From Lophium mytilinum (taxonomy: Eukaryota; Ascomycota; Dothideomycetes; Mytilinidiales; Mytilinidiaceae): a DNA stretch of 64,000 nt. A model generated the notes under the pieces. That model was given only the letters and a program-made list of their open reading frames with translations, was not told the DNA's origin and searched no databases. Positions 22,135-35,984 of the stretch are shown here, one piece after another. The stretch lies in contig MU004183.1 of assembly GCA_010093605.1 (NCBI GenBank), positions 620,001-684,000 on the forward strand, read 5' to 3'. The position numbers and the translations under genes were made by a program. Numbering within the stretch: the stretch's first letter is position 1; every line of letters begins with the position of its first letter.

Positions 22135-24012
22135 ATGGCTACCAAAGACCTTTCTCTTTCTTCCTTGCCTACAGAAATACTGCAAGCTATCTTTGAATTT
22201 CTTCCACCTGAGGCTCTTGTCACTTGTTCTGGTGTATCAAGACGATTGAAGGCGATTGCCACTCTGCCTGCACTATGGCGCTCTCAATGTCAAATGCTGT
22301 TCAAGTTCTGGCACGCAAGGCACCATATCAGTTCGAAGCTGGGCGGGCCTCTTCCCGATACGAACTGGCAAGCCCTCTTCAAGGAGCGCATCACAGCTGA
22401 TCGCACTACAAGTCGACTACTTCAAGAGATCCTCGCATCGCAGAAGCGGCAGATTGCGAACATAGCCGAAATCGCCGCCCTAGGGTACGACGCGAAGGAT
22501 GCTCTTCTTCGGGAATGCAATGTGCCCGACGATACAGAAGACGTGCTTGCAAGAAAGTTCTATGCGAATGCCGCCCTTGATCGGATCCACCGGGAGCTTG
22601 CCATCAACGTGTGGAAGGACCTGGCCAAAGGCACAGAAGTGAAGCTAGAACGAGCCTTAGCCGCGTATGACATGTTTACCCTTGGCACAAACGCGGGCGA
22701 TATCGACGACATTACTCGCTTCCTAGACGATTTGGCGCGCAGTCTTCGTCTCGAGAATCCTACTCTAAGTTCTCTCAGCACACGAGAGCAAGCCCTCACT
22801 CTTGCTAGCTTCCTCAGATCTCGCAACTATCGAGGTGTCTCGGAGGGGTCGTACACGGCTCTTCGCAACAACTTTATCGGCATAGTGCTCAGCAACGAAG
22901 ACCACGAATCGCTGCCGTTGATTAGCGTTGCTATTTACTGTGCAGTTGCTGAACGGGTCGGTTTAGATGCTCGCCCTTGCGGCTATCCTTTTCACGTCTA
23001 TGGAATAGTGCACCCTCCCAAAGGGCACACACTTGATGGAAAACTCGCTTCGACGACCGCGACCCCTGAACATCTATATATCGACCCGTTCCGATCTGAT
23101 CTAGCAGTCCCAGAAGACTCTCTAAGGACGATGCTCCGCCAGATGGGTATACACAGCTCAGACCACAGCAACTTCCTTGGCGACGCATCAACTCGGGACC
23201 TCGTTCTGCGAACCGCTCGTAACATCATGAACTCGGTCCAGACCATCCGACAAACCGAGGAACAATTGTGGGCCAACAGTAGTTTTCGCCCCCCATCCTG
23301 GCTTTCAGCATTCCCAGACATGGACGACGCCTTCTACGCAACGCTCTGGTCCATGCTGATACTAGGCCCCGGTTTAGAGGAAGACGGGAGCGTGGCGAGC
23401 ATTACGACGCGTCGGCGGCAGTACCTCCCATACCTCTGCGACCACTTCCAGCAACACTCTCCGTGGGACGTCACGCTCATTGAAGAGCATATCGTTCCTA
23501 TGTTCTACAACCTCCCTGAGGGCCAGCGTCTCATACACCATATCAACACGATCCACGCGGCCGATGCAAAGCCAAAGCCAGTCTCAGCGCGTTCGGACCT
23601 GACAGACAACGTGACATACAAAGTCGGGCAGGTGTTCCACCACCGCCGGTATTTGTACGAGGGCGTTATCACCGGGTGGGACTCGGCTTGCGATGCTGGT
23701 GAAGAATGGATACGACATATGGGTGTGGACCGGCTATCTGGTGGGCGGGGCCAAGGTTTCTATCATGTCCTGTAAGTTCGCATCTACCTGCGTTTTCTGT
23801 GCTCACCTTTGGAAGCCATACTAATCTGGTGTTCGAGCAGTGTGGCAGACAAGAGCATGCGATATGTTGCCGAAGAAAATATCGAGCCGGTGCTCTCGAG
23901 CTACGAGCCCTCACAATCGATGATGAAACTTGCCGGGCGGTATTTCAAGCGGTGGGACAGCAGTAATGGTGTCTTTGTTAGCAATATCAGGGATGAGTAT
24001 CCCGATGATTGA
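22135..24012 (+). CDS. FBXO21-type F-box protein (F-box, SirB1/transglutaminase-like, YccV/HspQ domains)
   Basis: Substrate receptor of an SCF ubiquitin ligase. Exons 22135-23771 and 23841-24012 give 602 aa. The F-box is at residues 8-55 (LSSLPTEILQAIFEFLPPEA, CSGVSRRLKAIATLPALWRS). A SirB1/transglutaminase-like domain covers about 185-340, with LASFLRSRNYRGVSEGSYTA, ISVAIYCAVAERVGLDARPC and YPFHVYGIV, then HLYIDPFRSD. The C-terminal YccV/HspQ-like domain starts at VTYKVGQVFHHRRYLYEGVI and continues across the intron (GWDSACDAGEEWIRHMG, RYVAEENIEPV). This domain order is that of human FBXO21. The ATG at 22135 has a good context (CACAATGGC) and is the first in frame. Confidence 0.92.
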
Positions 24013-24375
24013 AGGTGTACATAAACGGGTGTATCCATACATCATGATGCTCGGTACACCTCATGCTTGGATTTTAATAAGTATCATAAAACGTCTCTTT
24101 TAGAAACAATCATATGTTTCATAATATCAATTCTTTGAACGCCGCATGATAGTATTGCAATGCCGGGCATCGCACACAGAAGGGGTTCCAGAACGCACAA
24201 GTCCACTGGCCCCCATCTGCCCAAAACTGACCAGTTTCGTGAGTCGTACCGAGTAATTTCCGATGAAGAAGGCAAGGAGTGTTCTTTCCTAAGAAACCGA
24301 AGCTCAACCCAACCCTCTCATAAAAAAGAATATATACAAAAGAACTAAACCCCACCATCTCCAACCCCCCTATAC
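24013..24375. other. Convergent intergenic region
   Basis: About 360 bp between the F-box gene and acid trehalase stops. AT-rich in the first half. Nothing else seen. Confidence 0.6.
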
Positions 24376-27300
24376 CTACTCAACCATAACCCACTCCGCA
24401 ACCGTCGCCCCACCCCCCGTATAATTCGTCGTCCCCGCCACCCCCCACAGCAGCAAATGCGCCCACCGCCTCGTCACCACGGGCGCCTCCAGCGTCACAT
24501 TCGTCGTATTCGCGCCAATCCGCTCCAACACCGCCACCCTCCCCGCATCATACGGCGCGCTAATACTCACATTCCCCTGCGCCGTCACATTCGTCAGCGA
24601 CGCGCTCGGCGCATCCCCCAGCGCCGTGTAGCTCGCCGCCGCATCGAACGGCAGGAAGAGCTCGAGGCCCAGCGAAGCCGCGTCGGCGGTGTCGGAGAAG
24701 ACGACGGCGAACATCTGCGGCGGGCGCGCGCCCCAATCGAAGCGCAGCTCCGTGATGGTTGCGGTGGTCCCCCCGCGGGCGGCGAGGTCGACGGTCAGCA
24801 CGGCGGTGGCGTTGCCGAGGGCGGGCTGCCATTTTGTGCTGGCGGCGCCGTCGATGGCGGCGATGGGGAGTTGGCCTGGGATGTAGGCTTGGGAGGACGT
24901 GGCGGGGATGCATTGGAGGATGTTGCCGGGTACGGTGGCGTTTTGGCCGATGAGGCGGTTGGAGAGGGTGTGGGTTTCGTTGGCGGCGATAGTGGTGTTG
25001 ATGTGGTCGCCGTGGGTGCCGAGGGAGATGGGGATCGGGGTGGAGGCGTAGGTGGAGTTGGCTTTGGAGAGGGCGCGGGAGTTGGCGAGGCGCGTGAGGT
25101 TGGTGTGGGTTTGGTTGGAGGTGGCGGAGAAGGCGTAGCCTTGCCAGTAGAAGGTGCGGTATTTGATGTAGGGGATTTGAGGGGGTAGTGATGGGTCGAT
25201 GTCGAGGCGATCGGGGAAGATGCGGAGACCTAGGTAGCCGAAGATGGCGACGCGGTTGGCGCCCCCCATCCCGGTGAGGAAGGGATAGGCTGGGTGGGTG
25301 CCGCCGTTGTCTTGGAAGTTGTCTCCAAGCTGCTCAGAGAATTGGTACCAGGGAGCTCTGACGTAGGGCTCTACGCCGACTAGATTGTACGTATAGGATG
25401 AGCATCCCGAGGGAGAAACCTCGTTTGCAACGATACTGAAGACGCCGTAGGTCATTCCAGGGCCAGTGGTGGATTGCTTCGCGGCGTAATAGTCGAGATC
25501 GGAAAGGGAGTAGTTGTTGGGGTAGTCTAAGATGTCGTCTATCAGGATGACATCTGCTTGTTTGACATTTATCGACCCGTTCATAGTGCCATACTCCAAT
25601 ATGATGCCTACTTCGTTGTTGGTAGGGAGAACTATGTTCCCCGCGAGCTCTGTCCAGCTGTCATTCGGAGGGAGCCCAAACCATTCACTCAGAACGTTCG
25701 ATTCATTCAAATGTTTCTGTATTAGTGCAGTTGTGAAGCCGACGCGGTCGACATTGTTCGCATATTCATCCGGGTCCGTGGCGTTCAGGAGCTCGTATTT
25801 GCCGGTAGTTTTGTTCAAATCCATCAGCTCCGAGTAGAAATACGCGATAGCGTTATAAATGGGAAGTAAATCTTCTTCAAAGTAGTCCCGATCTCCAGAA
25901 GTCGAGTAGTAGTTGTACATTTGCTTCCCGATATCGCCGTTTATATGGTACTCGTAATCGAAGCAAGGGCCGGTTCCTGTGCAGTTTCCCCAGCGGCCAC
26001 TAGTCCACGGGTAAACCGCACCGCCGTTCGAGAACTTTCCGGTTGGATTTTGGGAGGATGAATAGGCCATCTTGACATTTTCCTGCGCTTGCGGGTATTT
26101 CTCCTTGCGGTAGTTGGTGATCTGCTTGATGTGGTGTGGATGAGACATGTCCAGGCCGGGAGCCATCCATATCTCGGCATCCCAGAAGATCAGACCGGCG
26201 TAGGAGTCAGACCCAAGGCCGCCCACAGAGATGCTGTTGATATCGAGCTTTTTGTTGCCGCCGGCAGCTTCAACGGCGTTTGGTCCTACTGTATTTTGAA
26301 GTATGTAGAACGGGCTGGTGACTGAAGTGATCTGCAATAACCAGGTGTCATTGTTGGGTGGCGTATCATCACCAGGAACAATGTAGTTGTCGACAGAGTC
26401 TTCAGGCAGGATGCTATTCCATTCCTTGATGTGGGAATCGAGTAAAGATCCGAATCCGGTCTTGGCCCCTGAGAGCGATGCGAACCGTGCTACGTCCTGC
26501 GGATCGTCAAAAGCGTCGTGAGAAGCACCACCGATGTGCTTTTCAACTACAGCCGTTTCGTGTGCACGTAGCTTGAATTCAATGGCTTGAGCTATAGTGG
26601 AAGCATTGCCGGAGCTATAGTCGAGAAACGGACTAGGCGTGACAGACCCTACGCAACCATTGGTTTTCAGAGTTGAGTAGATGTATGCCGTGATGTTGTC
26701 GATTCCATTTGGCCGTACCGCAGTCCAGATAGTCTTGGTTTCTGGCTCGTAGTCCTTGTGTACGAAGTCCGCTCTCACCGCAGAAGTTCCGTCAAGTATG
26801 TCGATGACCTTGACATCAGTGTCACTGGTTGCCGAAAGCTCCACCTGCACTGCGGCCTGGTTGACGTAGAGTTTGTGCACGAACATGGTATATGTGATGT
26901 TAATATCAGTTCCGTCGGCCGGCGTCCAAGTATAGCTCCACTTTAATAGTCCCTTTCTGATGTCCAGCGTAGAGGCATAGTTTCGAATGGAGTCTGGGTT
27001 CACCGTAGAGTTCAATGTTTGGTTGTTGATTTCTAGTATCAACCCGCCCCAGTGAGGCACTCCACTGATCACACTCTCGGCACCATATTGATTCAGCCAC
27101 TCATAATTGGTGCCATTAGTGGTGGGCTGAGTGTCGTAGAAGCCGGCTATAGTAGCAAAGGTCTGGCGGCTGTTGAAGAGAGGCCAGCCACTGATACTGT
27201 CGCCGGCGACGGGCACATCGACTTCGAAAAATGGTCCAACAGCGGCGACGTTTATGCCTAGATAGCCGTTTGCTAAGGACATGCGGGATTGGTAGTGGCC

Positions 27301-27441
27301 CATATCCAGGGTCTTGGTCGTAAGGGTCCATTGGTCATTGTTCCACGTATCACCGGACTCGGCCGTGAAGTTTGCTGCCAACGTCGCACTCAATCCACCA
27401 AGCACGAATGCGAGGCTTCGGAGAGGCGTAGAACGGCGCAT
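24376..27441 (-). CDS. ATH1: Acid trehalase, glycoside hydrolase family 65, secreted/vacuolar
   Basis: Hydrolyses trehalose to two glucoses at acid pH outside the cell or in the vacuole, allowing use of external trehalose. Single exon, 1021 aa. A signal peptide covers about the first 23 residues (SLAFVLGGLSATLAA). The N-terminal GH65 beta-sandwich contains MSLANGYLGINVAAVGPFFE and FATIAGFYDTQPT. The (alpha/alpha)6 barrel has GLIFWDAEIWMAPGLDMSHP and, further on, FDYEYHINGDIGKQMYNYY and GSINVKQADVILIDDILDYP, conserved in fungal acid trehalases. Many N-x-S/T sites indicate heavy N-glycosylation. The C-terminal part (from about residue 840) is a beta-sandwich-like region with WQPALGNATAVLTVDLAARG. 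The + strand over this part changes from C-rich (24360-24700) to G-rich (24750-25150), so the coding GC is much higher there than in the rest of the gene. Confidence 0.95.
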   Translation of the reverse strand: MRRSTPLRSLAFVLGGLSATLAANFTAESGDTWNNDQWTLTTKTLDMGHYQSRMSLANGYLGINVAAVGPFFEVDVPVAGDSISGWPLFNSRQTFATIAGFYDTQPTTNGTNYEWLNQYGAESVISGVPHWGGLILEINNQTLNSTVNPDSIRNYASTLDIRKGLLKWSYTWTPADGTDINITYTMFVHKLYVNQAAVQVELSATSDTDVKVIDILDGTSAVRADFVHKDYEPETKTIWTAVRPNGIDNITAYIYSTLKTNGCVGSVTPSPFLDYSSGNASTIAQAIEFKLRAHETAVVEKHIGGASHDAFDDPQDVARFASLSGAKTGFGSLLDSHIKEWNSILPEDSVDNYIVPGDDTPPNNDTWLLQITSVTSPFYILQNTVGPNAVEAAGGNKKLDINSISVGGLGSDSYAGLIFWDAEIWMAPGLDMSHPHHIKQITNYRKEKYPQAQENVKMAYSSSQNPTGKFSNGGAVYPWTSGRWGNCTGTGPCFDYEYHINGDIGKQMYNYYSTSGDRDYFEEDLLPIYNAIAYFYSELMDLNKTTGKYELLNATDPDEYANNVDRVGFTTALIQKHLNESNVLSEWFGLPPNDSWTELAGNIVLPTNNEVGIILEYGTMNGSINVKQADVILIDDILDYPNNYSLSDLDYYAAKQSTTGPGMTYGVFSIVANEVSPSGCSSYTYNLVGVEPYVRAPWYQFSEQLGDNFQDNGGTHPAYPFLTGMGGANRVAIFGYLGLRIFPDRLDIDPSLPPQIPYIKYRTFYWQGYAFSATSNQTHTNLTRLANSRALSKANSTYASTPIPISLGTHGDHINTTIAANETHTLSNRLIGQNATVPGNILQCIPATSSQAYIPGQLPIAAIDGAASTKWQPALGNATAVLTVDLAARGGTTATITELRFDWGARPPQMFAVVFSDTADAASLGLELFLPFDAAASYTALGDAPSASLTNVTAQGNVSISAPYDAGRVAVLERIGANTTNVTLEAPVVTRRWAHLLLWGVAGTTNYTGGGATVAEWVMVE

Positions 27442-28557
27442 GTTCTAGGCTGTGGGGGTGGGTTGCTGGGTGTGCGGGTCAACCAGATGCTCAAAGAAAA
27501 AAGTAGATGGACGGCAGGAGCATGTGAGAAAGCAGGGGTAGATATAGGAAATAGCGCAAGGCGGGGACCTTCCGGCGTACTGTGTATGTACAAGTCCTGC
27601 AGACGGAGAGTGAATGGGTTTAAATACCTGGGCGGAGTGACTAGTTCGTGCTACCGATACATAGGCCAATTGCACCTGTTGTGCTCCCTAGAACAGCCCA
27701 AGGAAGCAAGAGCTCAATGCCTTCCAATGCCTCCACTTCAGTCAAAGGTCAAGTCTCTGCCAATTCGCGAAGTCGTTTGCGAAACTCAGTCGCATCCGAT
27801 GTTAGATGCGAGAGCAACCGCAGGGTAAGTCCACCGACGCGCTGAAAGGAAATTAGACGCAGAAAAGCACTCAGAACAAGCTATAGTAACAAGACAAGCG
27901 GCGCGTCAGCTAACAAGAGCGTGCCCGCTGTCCATATAGCCGGTGCCCAACAAGCTCTGAAAAAGATGATGCACGTCAGTGGTCCGTCCACCGCCTCCCC
28001 CAGCTTTTTCCACCCATGACCTGCTGGAGGATCGCGCAACTCGGGCCTCGCCGCTTTGTCCTGCCCCTCTGGGCGTACGTTCCTGCAGATCGCGCCTTTG
28101 AGCCGTTGAGTAGCCGGAGTTGAGTAAGAACGAAGACAACGGCCAAGAGATTCCAAGGTTGAGAGGCTGCAAACCCCGCAATTTGGCACGCCACGCGCCG
28201 GACGCTTTCCGCTTTCCGGGGATTGGGAACGCCACTGACGGCAGATGAGGGCGGGCAGGGCGGGCAGGGAATCATGGTACTCGGGAACGGCTTCAGACTT
28301 CATTACGTTAGCAGTGAAGACGGCATGCCGTGCCGGGTCGATGTGAGTTTGGACGTCCCGAGTCGAGGATGAAGGTGAATTATGGACCCTTCCTTCCCAC
28401 TTACCTGACCACAGGACCAAGACCCGTCTCCATGCTCCTCGAGCCAGGTTCACTACAAAGCTTGGCTAGGTGACATGGCAGAAATATCACTCTTGCAGGT
28501 GCATTGCAGGTGCAGCTTCAGACGATACAAGGCGGGGACTTCGTACTACTTTATTTC
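27442..28557. other. Intergenic, 1.1 kb, trehalase promoter side
   Basis: A TATTTAAA-type box on the minus strand near 27617-27625 and an AGGGG (stress-response-element-like) site near 27534 lie upstream of the trehalase ATG; both are simple sequence matches. A long open frame at 27881-28453 (minus) begins at GTG, has no recognisable domain and is not called. Confidence 0.4.
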
Positions 28558-30350
28558 TTAATATCTAATCCCGGCTACACTATATCGCCATGCTTTGGGC
28601 TTCCATCCTGGTTGCATCTGAGCTCTGGGTCTTGTGGGATCTAGAACTACGTTGCTAGCCTTGCAGAGGGCTTGCAGCTGAAAATTCCGGAAGTAACACG
28701 TGACGTGTGAACACCAGCATTTAGGGTTTTCTCCAGCCCGTAAAAGATCACGTCCAGATCCCATATAGCCATTTTCGGTCCTGAAAAGGCATCGATTCCA
28801 TAGTTTGCATGCGACGTATGCTCGGTAAAGCTGCCACACTCCTTCCGTTTCAGTTTCGAAATCAGAGTACGAATCCGGGCTTTCCCCCCCGGCTTTCATC
28901 AACTCGATAACAAATTGGCAGAAATCGACAGCACGCTCGCTGTCGTCATCATGGAAAGTTCCCTCCGCTCCGCCAACTAGATATCTTCCGTAGGCGAGAA
29001 TGGTTGAACTGCATATATATTTGTTTACGGCCTTTGCGTTTTTCCGGATAAATGTGAGGAGGGGATGGTTTTCAATGTCGGCGAAATACAACTCAGGAGA
29101 TGACCAATAGCTGTAGTCGCTCTCGAGTCGAGTTTGAATGGAGTCCACACAGACTCCAGTTGATATCATATAGTCCCCAGAGAATACAGTTTGGACAGAA
29201 GAGCTGCGGCTGGCATCATACAGACCACGAGAAAAGTTGGAAGGATGAAAGAGCGGACTTATACATATTTCCTTGTCCCATTGCGCAACCCACGTTGGAT
29301 ACTTCAATGAAATGCCGCCAGAATGTTGAACGAAAGAAAGGGCGTCTAGGTTACCCTGTTGCTCTACTGAAAGCCTTGCGACTTGTTGGAAGAGTGACTG
29401 ATGGCCTTTTGTATAATCTGGAACTATGGCTTGGCTCATGGATTCGAGAGCGGGCAAGCCAAACATACCATAGACATGATCAGCTGGCAAGGACGCCTTG
29501 AATTTCCCACCCTCGTGGAGAGTGCCAAGCATACATAGCTGATGATGATTGTGGTAGTTCAGATACTCGACATGAGATATGAAGATAGTTCGGCGTAGCC
29601 AGACTTGGATCCAGGTTGTTGTCATGATTACATGAAGCCAGGAAACCTGGAAGGTGCCGAATAGAATCAGCACGCTGCTGCCAGCGCTGACCTCCTGTAT
29701 GACCCAACGCCGTGAAAACCAGGGCAGGCTGACAAATTGCGTAAAGCTTTTTGCGCGATTTCGTTGCTACAGCCACTGAATTTCAATGTATCGAAGGAAG
29801 ACAAATCGTTATGGCTAGGCATGGTATCATACATGTCCTCTTGCGAAAAATCTTTAACCGATCACCCGGACCATTCGCAGCGGAATTTGACAATATTGTC
29901 GATTGCCTGAACAGCCCTCTCTGCTAGGCCATCATCGTCTCGCCCGAGCCTGACAAGAACACGGGTTGCGCGTGTGTAGATTCGTCTCGTGTTGGAGACT
30001 TGGATAGCTTTGTCTTCTTCATTTCCTTGATCAATGCAAATAGAGTCTGCCCACAATAGTCTTAAGTGGTCGGGGAAGCGCATCTGACGGAGGCCATCGA
30101 GAAGATTCTGTGGCACGAGGATAGACCTCCCATCATGGGGAATCCAGACTCTTTCTGCAGGGTTTCCTCATGTGTAGGACAACGCTTCATACTTAGGCGG
30201 ATTGTTCCAGTTGGCGGCGACGAAGCGGAATACCAGCTCATCATCATTTTCCCCAGGCAGCAGTTCGAGTAGGCGAAATGATGATCCAGGCGGGAGACGT
30301 TTATAGTGAAACCGTCGTGCTCCTTGGGCAGCTTCCTGGAGGCGCTTCAT
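28558..30350 (-). pseudogene. HET-domain (heterokaryon incompatibility) gene, decayed
   Basis: HET-domain proteins trigger cell death after fusion of incompatible strains. From the ATG at 30350 the N-terminus is intact (FRLLELLPGENDDELVFRF), followed by the HET core: PPKYEALSYT, then LRLLWADSICIDQGNEEDKA with IYTRATRVLVRLG, then PWFSRRWVIQEVSAG. The downstream part PADHVYGMFGLPAL and the remaining 330 or so residues to the stop at 28558 are open. The N-terminal half is interrupted about three times (stop codons and a change of frame) inside otherwise well conserved sequence. I see no intron set that would remove all of them without deleting core motifs, so the gene appears broken. Some of the changes are of the cytosine-to-thymine kind expected from RIP, but the gene is not AT-rich, so decay looks recent or mild. 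Confidence 0.75.
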
Positions 30351-31071
30351 GCCTTGCGATAGTGACTAGCTACGTGTTTGTAACGGGACTGCTTCTGAGA
30401 GTGCTGTTTAGCTCTTGAAGTGGTACTCCTGTAGCAACCGTTTGTCTAGATGTATGGCCTTTTACTGTACACTACAACATGAAACGAAAAAAGACTGTGT
30501 GTGATGTGATGTGAAAGTTAAAAAAGGCTTGTGTGAACGGATTCAGCTCCTGTGAAGAAGTCTCAGGACCAAGGCTGAGCAGCGCAGCCTAGGTGGGGCC
30601 TGCATTGCTACCAAGGTGGCATAGGACGGTTCTGTCAGGCTGTTCATCTTGTAGCTGAAGTGACGAAAGAGAGGCGCAGAGAAGCACGGCTCTTAGACAC
30701 GTACGCGACGATAGCGGTTCCTAATTACTGGTCAAGTACGATGGGGCCAATGTCTGAGCACAGAAGGGAGAACAGGATGGGTTCATTGGAGGGAAGTCCT
30801 GGGAAGGGAGCCTGGGAGCGCCAAGGCTTTTCACACGAGACGACACCTTTTCAGTCAATATCGTTGTATACGTATTTAGAGCTCCAACACCAACCTCAAG
30901 CCCACGCCCTTTTCTCGAAACCGGAAACTAGACGTAATTTCACGTCTGCTGAGCCCCCATTCGATTGTCACACCAGAGCCTAGCCTCGCCCGCGACCTGA
31001 CGAACCTATCCACGATCTTGCCTGCCTCACCCAAACCAACCGGACCATCACCCTCCCAGCACCCGGCCACT
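30351..31071. other. Divergent intergenic region
   Basis: About 720 bp between the HET gene start and YIP1. The last 150 bp before YIP1 are C-rich leader sequence. No other gene supported. Confidence 0.5.
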
Positions 31072-32213
31072 ATGGCCTCCTACGGTTACAATCAAGCTCC
31101 GCCTTATGGCGCCCCTGCCCCAGGCGCCCAGAACCTGCAATTCTACCCGTCGTCCTTCAGCAACCAGCCCGTGTCGGGCCACTCCACACCTTTCCAAGCC
31201 GGCTACGGCACGTCATCCACACAGGCGTACCCCGCGAACTATGGCGCTGGCTTTGGGGGTGTCGCAGGTAGAATGGGAGACAACAGCGGAGGGCTAAGAA
31301 CGGGGTGGTTGGCCGCGTTTGGAACCGAGGGGTATGAGGGGGAGCCGCCGTTATTGTACGTCTTTTCTCCAAGCTTTCACCCTCGAAGCATTGGGTGCTC
31401 GAGCTATCGTCAGGCTTGTGGCAAGACTTGCACAAAACCTGGGCGCCGTAAAAAACAGTGGCTAACGTATTTGCGTTCTAGAGAAGAGCTAGGCGTCAAC
31501 TTTGCACATATCCAGGAGAAGACACTGACGGTGTTGAACCCATTTGGGAGGATAAACCAGCACATCATGGATGATTCAGACTTGGCAGGACCGGTGCTGT
31601 TCTTTCTCTTATTCGGGACGTTTCTGCTACTATCGGGGAAGGTGCATTTTGGATACATATACGGTAAGCTATTTTCTCCTAGATCCGCAATGTATAGGAC
31701 CTCACCTTGGTCACTACGTGCGAAACAATCCCTACCACCCTCTCCTCTCATCCATACCAATCTAAAACGCTAACACAACCCACAGGCCTCGCCCTCCTAG
31801 GCAGCATATCCCTCCACACAATCCTCTCCCTCATGTCACCCCCTCTCGACGCCTCGACCGCGGCCCCAACACCCCACGACCTCGCCCAACGCCCCTCGCA
31901 CTTCTCCTCCACCCTCACCTTCCCCCGCTCCGCCTCGGTCCTGGGCTACTGCCTCCTCCCACTCGTCCTGACCTCCCTCATCGGCATCATCGCGCCCATG
32001 GACACCCTCTTCGGCTACGCCCTCACCGCCCTAGCCATCGCATGGTGCACGTATAGCTCGTCGGCAATGTTCTGCGTGGTGGGGCGAATGAGCAGCATGC
32101 GCGGGCTGGTTGCGTACCCCATGGTGCTATTTTACGGGAGTTTCGGGATCATGGCAATCTTCAGTAGCAGGGGAACGGGGGCGGTGGTCGCGGCGAAGGT
32201 CGCCGGGGGTTGA
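31072..32213 (+). CDS. YIP1: Yip1-family Golgi membrane protein
   Basis: Integral membrane protein that binds prenylated Rab/Ypt GTPases and acts in COPII vesicle formation and ER-to-Golgi transport. Exons 31072-31355, 31482-31663 and 31786-32213 give 297 aa. The cytosolic N-terminus is Gly/Tyr/Pro/Gln-rich ([20 protein letters not shown]). The conserved Yip1 block follows: [20 protein letters not shown], then [20 protein letters not shown] and [11 protein letters not shown], which is completed across the second intron. Further hydrophobic segments [40 protein letters not shown] and [20 protein letters not shown] complete the five-span architecture. The third exon is C-rich to about 32050 and G-rich afterwards. 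Confidence 0.93.
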
Positions 32214-32912
32214 GGAACGCACCAAGGACCAGCAGCGGTGTGGATTAGAGTGCGGATGAGTGAGAGAGGATTGGTGGAGGTTTGAGCGGATATGGAGTTG
32301 TGTAATGAATAGATGGCTGAACGTATATGCATAGGCAAGCGACGCTTGTGGCATTAAACATTGCCGTAATAGTGCACCTCGAACTCCGCGAGACGTTGGC
32401 TGGTCGAACGAGACTTTTCCCAGTGTCGCAAAACGTATGTGATTGTATCTACAATATACCCGCCCGCCAAAAAAACACCCAAAATCAACAGCCACTGTAC
32501 CCCTATTGTCACCCCGTCTTTGCACCTATATGCCAAAAACAGCATGCTCGTGACGTACCGAAAGCAGCAGAGCAGAAGAAAGCAGCGATCCTGACCAAAG
32601 CGCGCCATCCCATTCCATCCCATCTCTCCTCCCTCTCATCCCCTTCCCAGACGTTTCAAAACACACAAAAACACCCCAACCACCACGCATCAAGCAACAC
32701 GCTCAAAACCATCATATCGTCATTCCAATGGATGCCATATCGATCATCATTCTCAAAAAACACACACAAAGGGGTCGCTCTCAAGCCAAGCCAAACCCAG
32801 CGCAAAGCCAGAATAAACCGACCATACGACAGGCTTTCCATGCATGTCATTTCATCTCATCAAACCCTCTCCAAAGCCCACCCACATACCCCTTCTAGCG
32901 GCCCGCCCGCCA
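32214..32912. other. Convergent intergenic region, 0.7 kb
   Basis: Lies between the YIP1 and SR-kinase stops. The + strand passes from G-rich (to about 32300) back to C-rich with CA-rich low complexity (32590-32900). No gene supported. Confidence 0.6.
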
Positions 32913-35003
<2,091 letters not shown>

Positions 35004-35984
35004 CTTGCAGGATTCCCCGCCACGGGTTGGGTTCGCGATAGGGTGTGGAGGAGCGGTCAGGGCGATCAAGCGATCGAGGGGCGACGATCGAGCCTCATGG
35101 ACTCGCGGGCGAGGATGCGGTATGGGGGGTGAGCTTGGGAGGGGGGTTGGCGTGTGGTGGTGAGGTGGGGAGCACCAATTCTCAATTGCTTGAGGGTCGG
35201 GCTGGTCTTAGCCGCTCGTCTCGTCGGGCCTATCCCAGCACTGGGTCCCCTGATTGGCGTAGGCGGGGTGTTTGGGCACAGCGGGAAGCGCGCTCTTCAT
35301 TCACACGCGGTTGTCGGGGCGGCGAGGGCGTCGTCTAGTGAGGGTGAATAGGGGCACGAAGGGTGCGTTGGAGGCCGCTGGCAGGGCAATGCAATAGTAG
35401 ACGTCAGAAGCGCGAGACTGGAGCCGTCAGGGTGCAGGCGTGGCCGTGAGCAGGTCCGGAAAGCTGGGGAACGATGATGCAACCGCCGCTGTGGATGGAG
35501 CACCGGGACGCAGGTTTCTAGAAGTCGAGCCACCCGCAAGAGCTGCGCCTTCGTGGGCCAAGGGAGAGCACTGTACCTAGCGAGAGATGGCAGCGATGGT
35601 TGTAATAGAGCTGTGCGGCAAACAACTTTGCTTGTCTGCGAGCATTTCATCACTGTGGCTTGTCACGCAATGCCTCTCCTTTCATCGGACTCCAGCCCGA
35701 CGTCGGCTTCCGCTTCACCAGCCTTGCTCAATTGCTATTCCCGAAGAACGCACCGGTGAATGTGGGCCTGAGTAGACAACTATGTAAGAAATCGAGCACG
35801 TAGTCCGATGACAATCGAGCATGTAGTCTGATAAAGTCTCCCTGCTTGAGCATATTAACACGATCCGAGACACTCAGACTGCTCAAAGAATCGGCTCTGT
35901 ACGACGTGTCTTCATTGGGTATCTATTCGAGACGTGATGCCATCCCCTAACCGTTGCGGTGATCTAAAAACACAAAATGCAAAG
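35004..35984. other. Intergenic, about 1 kb, SR-kinase promoter
   Basis: G-rich on the + strand from about 35010 to 35350, then neutral. A small direct repeat of about 23 bp (AATCGAGCAYGTAGTCYGAT) sits at 35790-35835, two copies. No gene supported. Confidence 0.5.

Noticed and set aside
24457-25188. 243-codon open frame on the + strand, Arg/Gly-rich, opposite the acid trehalase 3' end
   Set aside because: Lies antisense to a well conserved GH65 gene in a stretch of extreme GC and skew, where stops are rare by chance. No domain, no splice or start support.
27881-28453. 190-codon open frame on the minus strand between trehalase and the HET gene
   Set aside because: Begins at GTG, has no domain and no splice signals; GC-rich intergenic sequence gives it by chance.
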